Of a DNA stretch of 50,526 bases, positions 9,153 through 18,700 are shown piece after piece. The position numbers and the translations under genes are program-made. Within the stretch, counting starts at the first letter, position 1, and each line of letters opens with the position of its first letter. Below the pieces are notes generated by a model that worked only from the letters and a program-made list of their open reading frames with translations, ran no database searches and was not told where the DNA came from. The stretch lies in contig JACPTQ010000036.1 in NCBI GenBank assembly GCA_016192705.1, positions 1-50,526 of the forward strand. Direction: 5' to 3'. This stretch comes from Deltaproteobacteria bacterium (GTDB lineage Bacteria > Myxococcota > JACPTQ01).

Positions 9153-9181
9153 ATTGTAGACGATTTCGGTACATATTGAAA
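9153..9181 (-). promoter_or_regulatory. Promoter of the cytochrome c/monooxygenase-like gene
   Basis: On the minus strand, TTTCAA (complement of 9176-9181), a 17-nt spacer and TACAAT (complement of 9153-9158) make a fair sigma70 promoter. Its predicted start near 9146 excludes the open-frame ATG at 9154 as start codon. The same divergent gap has a weaker plus-strand candidate for the acyltransferase gene: TTGTCG 9197-9202, 17 nt, TACGCT 9220-9225. Confidence 0.5.
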
Positions 9182-9246
9182 CCGCCGCGGCGCGGCTTGT
9201 CGAATTCAGTGCCGACGACTACGCTCAAGCAGTCTCGATAAAACCG

Positions 9247-10635
9247 ATGTTAATCTATCGCGCCCTTCGCAAATTTCTTCGCTTCGTCGCGCGCGTCTTT
9301 TTTCGAGACGTCGACGTCGTGGGACTCGAGCATGTTCCCGACGAAGGCGCGGGCGCCGTCATCTTTGTCGGCAACCACCCGAACTCGCTCATCGACCCCG
9401 TCCTCATGATCGCGTTTTCGGGCCGCATCATGCACTTCGCCGCAAAAGACACTCTCTTCCAAAGCCGCCTCCTCCGCCTCTTCCTTCGTCCATTGGGCGC
9501 CGTGCCCGTCGCACGCCGCGCCGACCACGCCGACGGGGCAACCGCGCTCGCCAACGACCTCGCCTTCGAATCGATGTGGGGCGTCCTCGCGAAAGGCCGG
9601 GCGATCGGGGTTTTCCCCGAAGGGCTTTCGCACGACGGCGCCGAGATCGCGCGCCTCAAAACCGGCGCTGCCCGCATCGCCCTCGGATTCGCCGCGCGTC
9701 ACCCCGACGCCCCGCTTCGCATCGTGCCGTGCGGACTCACGTACGTTCGTCGCAAACGCTTTCGAAGCCGCGCCCTCATTCAGTTTGGCGCGCCGCTCTC
9801 GATCGACGCCGAACGCTCCGCGGCCTTCGCGAAGGACGATCGCGACGCCGTTCGCTCCCTGACCGCCGACATCGAAACCGCTCTCCGCGCGCTCACCGTC
9901 AACGCCCCCGATTGGGAAACGCTCCGCGTGCTCGACGGCGTGCGCCGCCTCTACCAACCGCCGAACGTCTCGCTCCCCGACCGCGTCGAGCTCCAACGCC
10001 GATTCACGACCGTTTATCAAACCGTCAAAAACGAACCGATCGTCGCGGACCTCTTTGCCCGCGTCGCGGCCTACATCGATCGCCTTCGCGAATCGGGACT
10101 CACGGACCGCGACTTGCGGCGCACCGCAGCCCCACGCGATGCGGCCTGGCGCGTGCTGCGCCACCTCGTCTTAATTCTCGTTTGGGTTCCGCTCGCGCTC
10201 CCGGGCGCCGTCTTAAACGCGCCGGTCGGCATCCTCGCGGTGTGGGCCGGCCAAAACTTAACGCCACGAAAAGACGTCATCGCGACCACGAAGCTCATCG
10301 CGGGGCTCTTCGGCTCCTTCCTCGTTTATGTGGCCATGATCGTGGCCACGGCTTATTGGGGAGACGCCGCGTTCGCCGTTCTCGCAGCCGTCGCAATTCC
10401 CGTCACCGGCATCGCAACGCTTCGCGTGCTTGACCGCGGCCCGCTCCTCATCCGTTGGTTTCGCACCTTCGCGCGCCTTCTCAACCTCCACGACGAAATC
10501 GCCGCACTTCGCGCCGAACGGGCAGAGCTCGAAGCCGACGTCGTCGCCGCGGTCGATCGCTTCCGACCGGCCGACATGATCCCGCTGTTCCCGCGTGGCG
10601 CGGCCGCATCAAATCCACCGAGACCGCCCGCATGA
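9247..10635 (+). CDS. PlsC-like glycerolipid acyltransferase with membrane tail
   Basis: This 462-residue membrane protein has the acyltransferase signature GNHPNSLIDP at residues 42-51 (His44, Asp50) and the substrate-binding FPEGLSHDG near residue 122. It should transfer an acyl chain to glycerol phosphate or lysophosphatidic acid. The His-x5-Asp spacing and NHPNSLIDP wording resemble GPAT/DHAPAT-type enzymes rather than the short bacterial PlsC. Two hydrophobic regions at about 305-335 and 350-395 anchor the C-terminal half, followed by a short charged helix. No clear ribosome site precedes ATG 9247. The gene overlaps the lipase-like gene by ATGA, so the two are translationally coupled and probably both act on lipids. 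Confidence 0.88.
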   Translation: MLIYRALRKFLRFVARVFFRDVDVVGLEHVPDEGAGAVIFVGNHPNSLIDPVLMIAFSGRIMHFAAKDTLFQSRLLRLFLRPLGAVPVARRADHADGATALANDLAFESMWGVLAKGRAIGVFPEGLSHDGAEIARLKTGAARIALGFAARHPDAPLRIVPCGLTYVRRKRFRSRALIQFGAPLSIDAERSAAFAKDDRDAVRSLTADIETALRALTVNAPDWETLRVLDGVRRLYQPPNVSLPDRVELQRRFTTVYQTVKNEPIVADLFARVAAYIDRLRESGLTDRDLRRTAAPRDAAWRVLRHLVLILVWVPLALPGAVLNAPVGILAVWAGQNLTPRKDVIATTKLIAGLFGSFLVYVAMIVATAYWGDAAFAVLAAVAIPVTGIATLRVLDRGPLLIRWFRTFARLLNLHDEIAALRAERAELEADVVAAVDRFRPADMIPLFPRGAAASNPPRPPA

Positions 10636-11291
10636 CGCCCACCGTCGTTCTCCTTCACGGCCTCGCGCGATCGCACCGTTCGATGGGAAGCCTTCGCCGC
10701 GCGATTGAAGCCGCTGGCTTCCAAACTTGGTCGCGCGGATACCCGTCGCGAAAGCTCAGCGTTGTCGAAGCGGCGCGCATTGTTGCGAAACAGATTCGTG
10801 ACGAAGTCGGAGACGGGCCGGTCCTGGCCGTCACCCATTCGCTCGGCGGCATTCTCGTGCGGCATATGGGTTCACTCGTCGCGTGGCGTGGCCTTGTGAT
10901 GCTTGCGCCCCCAAACGGCGGAAGTCGCGTCGCGCTTCGTTACCACGCGCACCCGCTCTACCGCTGGTTTTACGGCCCCGCGGGAAGCGACATCTGCGAC
11001 CCGTCCGCATGGCCACCGCCTCCGACGCCGTTCGCCGTTATCGCCGGCACGAAAAGCAGCTCGCTCGGAAACCCAACCAGCTGGTTTACGCATTCGCTCC
11101 GCCTCTTCGGCCCCGACGAACCAAACGACGGCACGCTTCTCGTTGACGAAACGAGACACCCCGCGATGGCGGCCTTCGCAACCGTCGACGCGAGCCACAC
11201 GTGGATCATGAACCATCCCGAAACGCATCGGCTGGTCGTCGAGTTCTTGAGGCGCGGCGATTTCACCGCAAGCGCCGCCCGCGTCGCTTAG
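10632..11291 (+). CDS. Alpha/beta hydrolase, lipase-like
   Basis: This is a 219-residue serine hydrolase. The oxyanion strand VVLLHGLARS opens the protein. The nucleophile elbow is THSLGG (Ser near residue 72), and a late His in DASHTWIMNH fits the triad. The architecture matches small triacylglycerol lipases/esterases of the EstA type. No signal peptide is seen, so it is probably cytoplasmic. The start ATG overlaps the acyltransferase stop (ATGA); an open frame continues upstream but is out of keeping with the fold. The pair looks like an acyl-lipid remodelling operon. The 3' end overlaps the convergent methyltransferase gene by 4 nt. Confidence 0.85.
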   Translation: MTPTVVLLHGLARSHRSMGSLRRAIEAAGFQTWSRGYPSRKLSVVEAARIVAKQIRDEVGDGPVLAVTHSLGGILVRHMGSLVAWRGLVMLAPPNGGSRVALRYHAHPLYRWFYGPAGSDICDPSAWPPPPTPFAVIAGTKSSSLGNPTSWFTHSLRLFGPDEPNDGTLLVDETRHPAMAAFATVDASHTWIMNHPETHRLVVEFLRRGDFTASAARVA

Positions 11292-12064
11292 CAGCGCTTC
11301 CGGCCGACGACCGCCCAAACGCGGTGCGGAACAATGAGCGGCTCACGAGGAAACTTGGTCTGCAAGAGAACCTCGAGATCACTATCAAACGCCTCAACAT
11401 CCGCATCGGAAAGAACACCCGAGCCAACGCCATTGCACGTTCGAATGCGCCCGCGCCACGCCTCGTGCGTGAACGGTTGAGCGTGGTCGTACACAAATTC
11501 AACAACGTTCGCGAAACCGGCTGCGGCGATTTCACCTTTGAGCTCAGGGTAATCACCCGAATGGTTTGCCATCGCCCACGTCGGATTCCATCGCAGCACA
11601 AGCGCTTCAGTTTCCCGCGCGACGGCGCTTTCAGCCGGCAAGTAATTGAAGTGCGCAACAACAAAGCGACCGCCAGATCTGAGCACCCGCATCGCCTCGC
11701 GCATCGCGGCCCCATGGTCGAGCCACGCCCAGCATTGGCACGCCGTAACGAGGTCAAACGATTCATTGGGCAAACCGGTCGCTTCCGCACGGCCAACAAC
11801 AAACCGCGCCCGGGCCGAAAGTTCTCGCTCGTGGGCCAGGCGCTCTGCTTCGGCGATCTGATTCGCCGCGACGTCGACGCCCACAACCCGCGCACCCCGC
11901 GCCGCGAGCTCGAGCGCCACAACACCCGGCCCAGTCCCGACGTCGAGCGCGTCGATCCCGTCGAGCGCGACGACCTCTGCGAGCCGATCGAAAAACGACG
12001 ACGGGAATCCCGGCCGAAAACGCGCGTAGTCGCCACTCCGACGGCCGAAATCAACACGGGCCAT
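11288..12064 (-). CDS. Class I SAM-dependent methyltransferase
   Basis: This 258-residue protein has the canonical SAM-binding motif I (ALDVGTGPGVVALELAARG), the acidic end of strand 2 (VVGVDVA) and motif FDLVTACQCWAWLDHGAAM. It belongs to the methyltransferase 11/25 group (UbiE/Ycg-like). The substrate cannot be told from sequence. Residues ~150-258 form a variable substrate-binding part with many aromatic residues. Proteins of this size and order (MARVDFGRRSGDYARFRPGFP start) are common single-gene enzymes in proteobacteria. The gene stands alone on the minus strand; its start is followed upstream by an AT-rich stretch and the small basic ORF. Confidence 0.88.
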   Translation of the reverse strand: MARVDFGRRSGDYARFRPGFPSSFFDRLAEVVALDGIDALDVGTGPGVVALELAARGARVVGVDVAANQIAEAERLAHERELSARARFVVGRAEATGLPNESFDLVTACQCWAWLDHGAAMREAMRVLRSGGRFVVAHFNYLPAESAVARETEALVLRWNPTWAMANHSGDYPELKGEIAAAGFANVVEFVYDHAQPFTHEAWRGRIRTCNGVGSGVLSDADVEAFDSDLEVLLQTKFPREPLIVPHRVWAVVGRKRC

Positions 12065-12110
12065 GCGAAAGTGATATCAGATTTGCGAGGATAAAATGAG
12101 ACGAGAGTTT

Positions 12111-12251
12111 TTACGCGGCGAGTCGCTTTTGCAGGCGGCGCTCAAATCGCATGCGTGTCGCGCCCCAAACCCGGCGCGCCTCCGAGCGAAGCAAGAGTCG
12201 CGCGAACCGCAAGTTCCAACGAATGCGGCGGATCTTGTCAAACACGAACAT
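12111..12251 (-). CDS. Candidate small Arg-rich protein (46 aa)
   Basis: The minus strand carries ATG 12251 to TAA 12111, 46 residues, about 30% arginine (start MFVFDKIRRIRWNLRFARLL, end QKRLAA). It is preceded by AAAGGAG (12264-12258) and a 6-nt spacer, a better ribosome site than many annotated genes here have. The peptide has alternating basic and hydrophobic residues and would form an amphipathic, strongly cationic helix. I do not recognise it. It occupies the otherwise empty 341-nt gap between the methyltransferase and aldo/keto-reductase genes and shares their strand. The caution is that Arg-rich frames are easily produced by chance in GC-rich DNA. Confidence 0.45.
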   Translation of the reverse strand: MFVFDKIRRIRWNLRFARLLLRSEARRVWGATRMRFERRLQKRLAA

Positions 12252-12405
12252 CAGGTTCTCCTTTCCAGTCACGGTCACGTAACAATGCATCCCGTTGGCC
12301 AGCTAATTCCCCCGTGAATTCAACCTGCTGGCACGCGCATGGGAGCCACCGGTGCGAAAATCGCCATCCCGTGCGAACGCCGGTTCGCAGAACCCGCTCC
12401 TGCGA

Positions 12406-13269
12406 TCAACCGCCGCGGAACATCCAACGAAATCCCCCACGCGCGTTTGCGTGGACGGCGTCACCAAACTTGCGGACTTCTGCAAGGCGAGCCGCATCGA
12501 GCGGACCGTTCAACGTGGCCTCGACGTTTTCGCGAATCTCTTGCAACGAACGCGCGCCACACATTACGGCGTCCACCGACGGATGACCCAGCGCGAACCG
12601 ATAGCACTCGCCCGCTGTCATCGGCGCGTCGAAGCCAGCCGTGGGAAGCGACTTCAAAAGCATTCCCCAGCGCGTCGCCGTGTAGCCGATGATCGCGGGG
12701 CGCGAATCGCCGAGCGGATCAAACACCTCGCGCTCCGCGCCGCGGTGTGCCGCGTTGTACCGGATCATCAGCGTATCGACTGGAAACTCTCGAGTGAGCT
12801 GCGTCGCGAGAACGCGGTCGTGGCAAGAGAATCCGATGGCACGGACTTTCCCTTCATCCCTGAGAGCAACGAACGTCTTCCACGTGTTGCCGGTCATGTG
12901 CCACCGTGCGCGCACCCAGCCGAGCAAAAACACGTCGATCGTTTCGACGCCAAGCGACCGCGATATCCGCTCGAAATCGCGGCGCACCCACCACCCGAAC
13001 GGAAAGCTAACTTCTGTCACGATCACGATTTCGTTCCGGTGCTCAGCTTTGACGAGACGACGCACCCCCTCGGCCATCGGTTTCATCATGGGAACGACGA
13101 GAAAGGTGTTAATCCCGTGATCATAAAACGCGCGCTCGACATCCTCAGGCGTAATTTTGAGATTCTCGGGGTTGGCCCCAAAAATCGCGCCGCCCGCGAG
13201 AACGAGCGGCGATACTGAAATCCCCGTGCGACCGAGCGGACGAGGAGTTAAGCGCAATGCTTCACCCAT
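12406..13269 (-). CDS. Aldo/keto-reductase-fold protein lacking the catalytic tetrad
   Basis: The 287-residue protein has an aldo/keto-reductase TIM barrel: LGRTGISVSPLVLAGGAIFG at the start, DEGKVRAIGFSCHD in the middle and SVDAVMCGARSLQEIRENV near the NADPH-binding end. However, the four catalytic positions look replaced. GINFIDTAxxY reads GINTFLVVPMM (Asp and Tyr lost), the strand-3 Lys (TK) is Glu in IVIVTE, and the His after strand 4 is Gly in VFLLGW. It may bind NAD(P)H or a ligand without classical reductase chemistry, or use other residues. It lies 12 nt downstream of the rhomboid gene on the same strand and is probably co-transcribed. Confidence 0.82.
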   Translation of the reverse strand: MGEALRLTPRPLGRTGISVSPLVLAGGAIFGANPENLKITPEDVERAFYDHGINTFLVVPMMKPMAEGVRRLVKAEHRNEIVIVTEVSFPFGWWVRRDFERISRSLGVETIDVFLLGWVRARWHMTGNTWKTFVALRDEGKVRAIGFSCHDRVLATQLTREFPVDTLMIRYNAAHRGAEREVFDPLGDSRPAIIGYTATRWGMLLKSLPTAGFDAPMTAGECYRFALGHPSVDAVMCGARSLQEIRENVEATLNGPLDAARLAEVRKFGDAVHANARGGFRWMFRGG

Positions 13270-13281
13270 GGCACACCTCCA

Positions 13282-14907
13282 TCATTTGCAAACCCCGAGG
13301 GACTTCAAGACGTCGGGGATCTTACCTTCGGGACCGGCCGCGCACACCGGCGAAGCAACGCTCTCGGCGTCGGGCTTCCGGCCGTCGGCGATCAGCAGCT
13401 CGGCCAAAAACGCGCGCAACAGAATCTCAACGTTCCGATTCGGAAACACGACGCGCAAGATGTCGCGCTCTTCGAGCCCGCGTCGCAGCTCACTTTCCGC
13501 TTCTCGCGGCTTCTGCTCGGTCTCGAGCAACCGCGCATGGAAGATACGCGCCCGCGGATCGCGCGGATACTTTTTGACGAGCGCTGCGGCGTTCGCCAAG
13601 ATGGCGCTGTCCGACTTCGGAAGCTGCTCGTCCGGGATCAAAAGCCGCGAATACGATTTAACCGCCGCGACGTCCCTGTACGAACCATAGTTCTTCGCAA
13701 CCAGTGAAAACCCGACGACGAGAAGGAGCGCTCCCGCTGCGGCGACCGCGCGCGCGACCTTCTGGAACCTCGGGAACGGTTCGGTTTGCGGCCACGTCTT
13801 GAGAAGAACGAGGCCCATCGCAGCGCCGACAAGCGCACCACCCAAGTGCGCGGCGAAATCGATCTTGCCGCCGACCTGCGTTGCGAGCGGAATGAGCGAC
13901 GGAATGAGGACGCGGACAAGCGGCATCTGCATCTGCGTGCGTGTGACGCCCGCGGGAAGCCGAAACGAGCTGACGAGCGCTGCCGCAAGAAGCGCCATGA
14001 TCGCGCCCGATGCGCCGACCGAGACGATGTTGGGTGGATTTATGATGACCGAGAGCACGCTGCCGCCAAGAGCCCCAACGACAAAAAGCGCGACGAGCCA
14101 CGCGCGACCGAAAAGCTTCTCGAGGACAATGCCCGCAAGGAAAAGCGCGACGCCATTGAAAACGAGGTGAATGATGTCGCCGTGCAAAAACGCGGCTGTG
14201 AAGAGGCGATGCCATTCGCCTTCCTGAAGGGCAGGGCGCACGACACCCCCCGCGGCAACGAGCGTGAGGATGTCTGGAGACAGAAGTCCCTTCCACGGGA
14301 GCACGCCGAAAACGAGTTCCGCTGTGAAGGCGAGCGCGAGCACCGCGAAGATGGAGATCGTGACCCACGGGCGCCGCGATGCTGTCGCGACGGCTGCTGG
14401 CTCCTCCCGAACGATTTCATGGTCGGCGCGACGCGGAGCAGCGAGAACGCGCTCGAGGTAACGCCGCCCCATAAAGACGCCACCCCATGGCGCCGTCGAA
14501 AAAACGTGGCCGCCCGTCGAGTCGATCGCCCACGCCGTAACTTGCACTTTCGCGAGTCCCGGCATTCGGCGCGACAGCGCCTTAAGCCGCGCACGCGCTT
14601 CGTTCGAGTCGGCGCCCGGCCCAACTTCCCACACCTGAATTCCAACCGGTTGCTTGGCGCCAAAGACAGTCCCCGTGTGGGCGAGACACCGCTTGCCGAT
14701 TTCGACAACGGTGGCGAGCTCAAGACCGAATGTGCGCGTCGGATTCGCCTCTCGATCTACGACGCAGATGATTTGAAGGCTCATCCCGTCCGACTTCGTG
14801 AGAATGCCGTCGCACGCATCGGCGAGCGCTTGCGCCTCGGGCACGGTGCCGCGTTCGTACCCGCGCTCGGCGCACATGAGTTTTGCGAGATACTCGGCCG
14901 TCGTCAT
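13282..14907 (-). CDS. Rhomboid-family intramembrane serine protease with N- and C-terminal extensions
   Basis: Rhomboids cut membrane proteins within the bilayer using a Ser/His dyad. Here the core spans residues ~180-375. HGDIIHLVFNG (His242, His247, Asn251) fits the conserved loop/helix, GASGAIMALLAA contains the nucleophile Ser300, and AAHLGGALVGAAMG supplies His354. Six hydrophobic segments are visible. Before the core is a ~170-residue soluble domain of unknown type, with alpha/beta character (LQIICVVDREANPTRTFGLE). After it comes a ~130-residue helical region resembling TPR repeats (PRDPRARIFHARLLETEQKPREAE). The length (541) is well above that of typical bacterial rhomboids. It overlaps the upstream membrane-protein gene by ATGA, so they form one operon. 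Confidence 0.9.
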   Translation of the reverse strand: MTTAEYLAKLMCAERGYERGTVPEAQALADACDGILTKSDGMSLQIICVVDREANPTRTFGLELATVVEIGKRCLAHTGTVFGAKQPVGIQVWEVGPGADSNEARARLKALSRRMPGLAKVQVTAWAIDSTGGHVFSTAPWGGVFMGRRYLERVLAAPRRADHEIVREEPAAVATASRRPWVTISIFAVLALAFTAELVFGVLPWKGLLSPDILTLVAAGGVVRPALQEGEWHRLFTAAFLHGDIIHLVFNGVALFLAGIVLEKLFGRAWLVALFVVGALGGSVLSVIINPPNIVSVGASGAIMALLAAALVSSFRLPAGVTRTQMQMPLVRVLIPSLIPLATQVGGKIDFAAHLGGALVGAAMGLVLLKTWPQTEPFPRFQKVARAVAAAGALLLVVGFSLVAKNYGSYRDVAAVKSYSRLLIPDEQLPKSDSAILANAAALVKKYPRDPRARIFHARLLETEQKPREAESELRRGLEERDILRVVFPNRNVEILLRAFLAELLIADGRKPDAESVASPVCAAGPEGKIPDVLKSLGVCK

Positions 14908-15737
14908 TTCGCATTCCTCATAACGTCTCCCGCATCAAAGACCGCGTCGGCCAGCCAAGAGTCGACCCGCGAATTGAAGTCGTCAAGCTCCCCGATGCGC
15001 GTGAACCAGAGCGTGACAATCCGACCGAGCCACATCGCAGCAATTTCGATGGAGGGCCCGCTCTTCTTGCTCCCGCCGTCACTCAACACCCACTCGGGAC
15101 CGAGTCGCCCGGCCCGCCACGTTGTACGCCCACCAAGGCTAAGTGCGAATCTTCCCCGTTCGCGCGTGGCGGCATACCCAACGAGCGCACCGTCGCGATG
15201 CGGATAGGCGTCGGCGTCGATGAGCGCAACAGATACGCGCACGCGTTCGGCGCCGGTCTCGTCGATCGCCGTGCCTTCGCGCCACGATTGCCGCCCGTAA
15301 CGAAATCGCCACCCGTCGGGCAATCGCAACCGAATCGTCGCCTCGCTGCCGCCGACACGTCCACCGTCGGGCCGAAAGCGCGCCTCGCCCCGCGTCTCGA
15401 GCGGACAAAACGCGTGAACCATGATTCCAATCGGCCCCGCAATGAATGAAAGCGTAAAGCCAACTGCGCTCACCACAATTCCAAAGTCTGCGGCGAGCTT
15501 GAGGCGGGTTCCGTTTCGATCGATTGCCCGCGCTTGAAGCATCGAAGACGCGACGAAGCCACCCACCGAGGCCGCGCCCACGCCCATAACAACAAAGAGC
15601 AGCGCATCAAGTTGCGTGCGCTCGTCAGGCGTCAACGCGCCTTTCAACGAAACCGCGAGCGCGCCGCCACCGCAGAGGACCGCCACCGCTGCGATGGCAA
15701 TGACAGCGCCAGCTTTCGAGAGCGGACGTCGATCCAC
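14904..15737 (-). CDS. Membrane protein of unknown function, coupled to the rhomboid gene
   Basis: The 277-residue protein has three predicted membrane segments (about residues 9-29, 43-63 and 84-107) and then a ~170-residue soluble domain, rich in beta strands. That domain contains several tryptophans and paired motifs such as GWRFRYGRQSWREG and TTWRAGRLGPEWVLSDGG. I do not recognise a family. Its stop overlaps the rhomboid start (ATGA), which suggests that it is a partner, regulator or substrate of the protease. It begins 9 nt downstream of the uvrA stop on the same strand, so read-through from uvrA is possible. Confidence 0.7.
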   Translation of the reverse strand: MDRRPLSKAGAVIAIAAVAVLCGGGALAVSLKGALTPDERTQLDALLFVVMGVGAASVGGFVASSMLQARAIDRNGTRLKLAADFGIVVSAVGFTLSFIAGPIGIMVHAFCPLETRGEARFRPDGGRVGGSEATIRLRLPDGWRFRYGRQSWREGTAIDETGAERVRVSVALIDADAYPHRDGALVGYAATRERGRFALSLGGRTTWRAGRLGPEWVLSDGGSKKSGPSIEIAAMWLGRIVTLWFTRIGELDDFNSRVDSWLADAVFDAGDVMRNAK

Positions 15738-15746
15738 GCGCGGCCC

Positions 15747-18700
15747 CTACGACTCCGCGGAAACCGCGCGCACGTCCTTGGTTTCCGCGCGTGCCGCCCC
15801 ACGTCCGCGCGCCGCGACCGCCGCAAGAAGTGGCGCAAGGTAGCGCCCCGTGTGGCTTCCCACGACACCCACAACGGCCTCTGGCGTCCCCTCGGCGACG
15901 ACGAAACCACCCGCGTCACCCGCGTCGGGACCGAGGTCGATGACGTGGTCGGCAACCTTAATGACGTCGAGGTTGTGCTCAATGACGATGACCGCGTTCC
16001 CGGCGTCCGCAAGGCGATGAAGGATGACGACAAGCTTTTCGACGTCCGCCAGATGAAGCCCCGTCGTTGGCTCGTCAAGAATGTAGACCGTGTCTCCCTG
16101 CGCGCGCTGACAAAGCTCGGCCGCAAGCTTCACGCGCTGCGCCTCGCCGCCCGAGAGCGTCACGGCGCTTTGACCAAGCCGCATATACCCAAGCCCCACG
16201 TCGACGAGCGTGTCGAGAATGCGCGCGATGCGCCGGTGCGCCGCGAAAAAATCACGCGCCACCGCGACCTCCATGTCGAGCAGATCGGCGATCGATTTCC
16301 CGCGATAAGCCACGGCGAGCGTTTCGTCGTTGTAACGCCGCCCGCGACACCCCTCGCACGTCACCCACACATCCGACAAAAAGTGCATCTCGATGAGGTT
16401 CGCGCCGTAACCGTTGCACGCTGCGCACTGCCCGGCGTAGCTGTTGAATGAGAAGCGCCCCTTGTCGTACCCACGCACCTTCGCTTCGCGCGTGCGGGCG
16501 AAAACGTCGCGAACGAGGTCGAAGAGGCCGGTGTACGTCGCCGTGTTGGAGGTCGGCGAGCGCCCGAGCGGCGACTGGTCGATCGCGACGACCTTGCGAA
16601 GTGCCTTGTCCCGCTTGAACGCGTCGTGCGGGCCGACCCGTTCGCCGCCCAGCGGAATCCGCAAACTCTGCATCAGCGCACGCGCGACAGTATCGACGAC
16701 AAGCGTCGATTTGCCCGAACCAGAAACGCCCGTCACGCACGTGATCGCTCCGCGACGAAATCCTGCCGCGACGCGTTTCAGGTTGTTTGCGCACGCGCCT
16801 TTCACGGCAAGGCCCGGCTTCCCCTTCCGTCGCACCGCGGGAATCGGAATCGCGCGAATCCCCGATAAAAACTCCAAGGTCTGCGAACGCGGTGCCGACG
16901 CAAGCCCGCGTTGAAGGAGCGCGCACGCACCGGAGAAAACAACTTCGCCACCGCGATCGCCCGCCCCAGGACCAAGATCGATGAGGCGGTCGGCCTCGCG
17001 AATTGTCTGCAAGTCGTGCTCGACGACAACGACGGTATTCCCAAGGTCGCGCAACCCTTTGAGCGTCTCAAGCAGTCGCGCCGTGTCACGCGGATGGAGG
17101 CCCACGGTTGGCTCATCGAGGACATACAGACACCCCGTAAGCCCAAGTCCAACTTGCGTCGCGAGCCGGATCCGCTGCGCCTCGCCGCCCGAGAGCGTCG
17201 ACGCCGCGCGGTCGAGTGTCAGATACGCGAGCCCCGACGCAACGAGGAAATCGAGGCGCGAACGAATCTCGCGCAACACATCCGCAGCAATGGTCTCGCC
17301 CGTCGCGCCCAACTGGAGCGCACCCAGAAACGCCGCGGCCTCAGCCACGGTGAGGCGCGTGACATCAATGATGTGCTTGCCCGCGATCTTCACGGCGAGC
17401 GGCTCCGGGGCGAGGCGATCCCCGCGGCACGCGGCGCACACTTTCCCAAACCAATCAACGCCAAGCCCATCGCACGCGCGGCACGCACCGTGGTGAGAGT
17501 TAAACGAAAACGTGCGCGGGTGAATCTCGCCGCGTCGCTCAAGTCCGCAGGCAGCGCAGGAGAGCGTCTCCGTCAGCGCGATCGTTTTTTCGCCAACACG
17601 AAACACCGCGCGCCCCTTCGCAAGCCCGTACGCGGCCTCGAATCCCTCCGCGAGCCGCTTGCGCAACGTCGCATCAACGACGACGCGATCGATGACGAGA
17701 TCGATTTCGCGCCGAACCGCGCTCGGATGGCGACCCGCATCGGCGATCTCCATGGCGACGCCATCGACCACAACCCGCTCATACCCGGCCCGCTCAAACG
17801 CCGCGGCCCGCGAGAAAACCGCCCGCGCCGTTTCGAAAACCGCCGGCCGCCCCACGCGAAAAAGTGGCGCCGCCAACACTCCGCGCTCACCCGCGCAACG
17901 CTCAACCACAAACCGCGCCGCCGCCGATGGCGTATATGCCGCAAGCGGAACGTCGCACCGCACGCAATGCGGCGTTCCAACGCGCGCAAACAGGATGCGC
18001 AAGTAGTCGTAAACTTCGGTCGCCGTCGCGACGGTTGAACGCGGCGTGCGAGGCGCCGTTTTCTGATCGATGGCAATCGCGGGCGCGAGGCCGTCCAACC
18101 GGTCGACCGGCGCTTTGTCGAGGCGCCCCAAGAAACGCCGCGCATACGTCGACAGCGATTCCACGTACCGCCGCTGACCCTCCGAAAACAGCGTGTCAAA
18201 CGCGAGCGACGTTTTCCCCGACCCCGACACCCCCGTTACCACCGTCAGCGATCCCTCGGGAATGTCGACGTCGATCGCACGCAGATTGTGCTTCCGCGCC
18301 CCCCGCACGCGAATCCCGTGGTACGTCTCACCCGCTCCCGCATCCGCTCCCGCCCGCGCATCCGCATCCGCTCCCGCTTCCGATCCCGCAGCCGCACCCG
18401 CACCAGCTTCCTCCTTCCTATCGCCTTTTTCTTCTCCCTCCGATCTCTGTGCTCTCTGTGCCTCTGTGGTTACTCCCCTCTTCTCTTCTCTTCTCTTTTC
18501 CCCCAACACCCCTCGCAGCGCCCACCCCGTATGCGTTTCCGTCGCCGCGACTCCCTCCGGCGTCCCCTCGGCCACGACAAGCCCACCGCCCGCGCCGCCC
18601 TCCGGCCCCAAATCGATCACGTGGTCAGCCACCTTTACGACGTCCAAACTGTGCTCAATCACAATCACCGTGTTCCCGCGGTCCACGAGCCGCTGCAGCG

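Noticed and set aside
12096-12317. Plus-strand frame of 73 codons in the gap after the methyltransferase
   Set aside because: It has no ribosome site and overlaps the better-supported minus-strand small gene.
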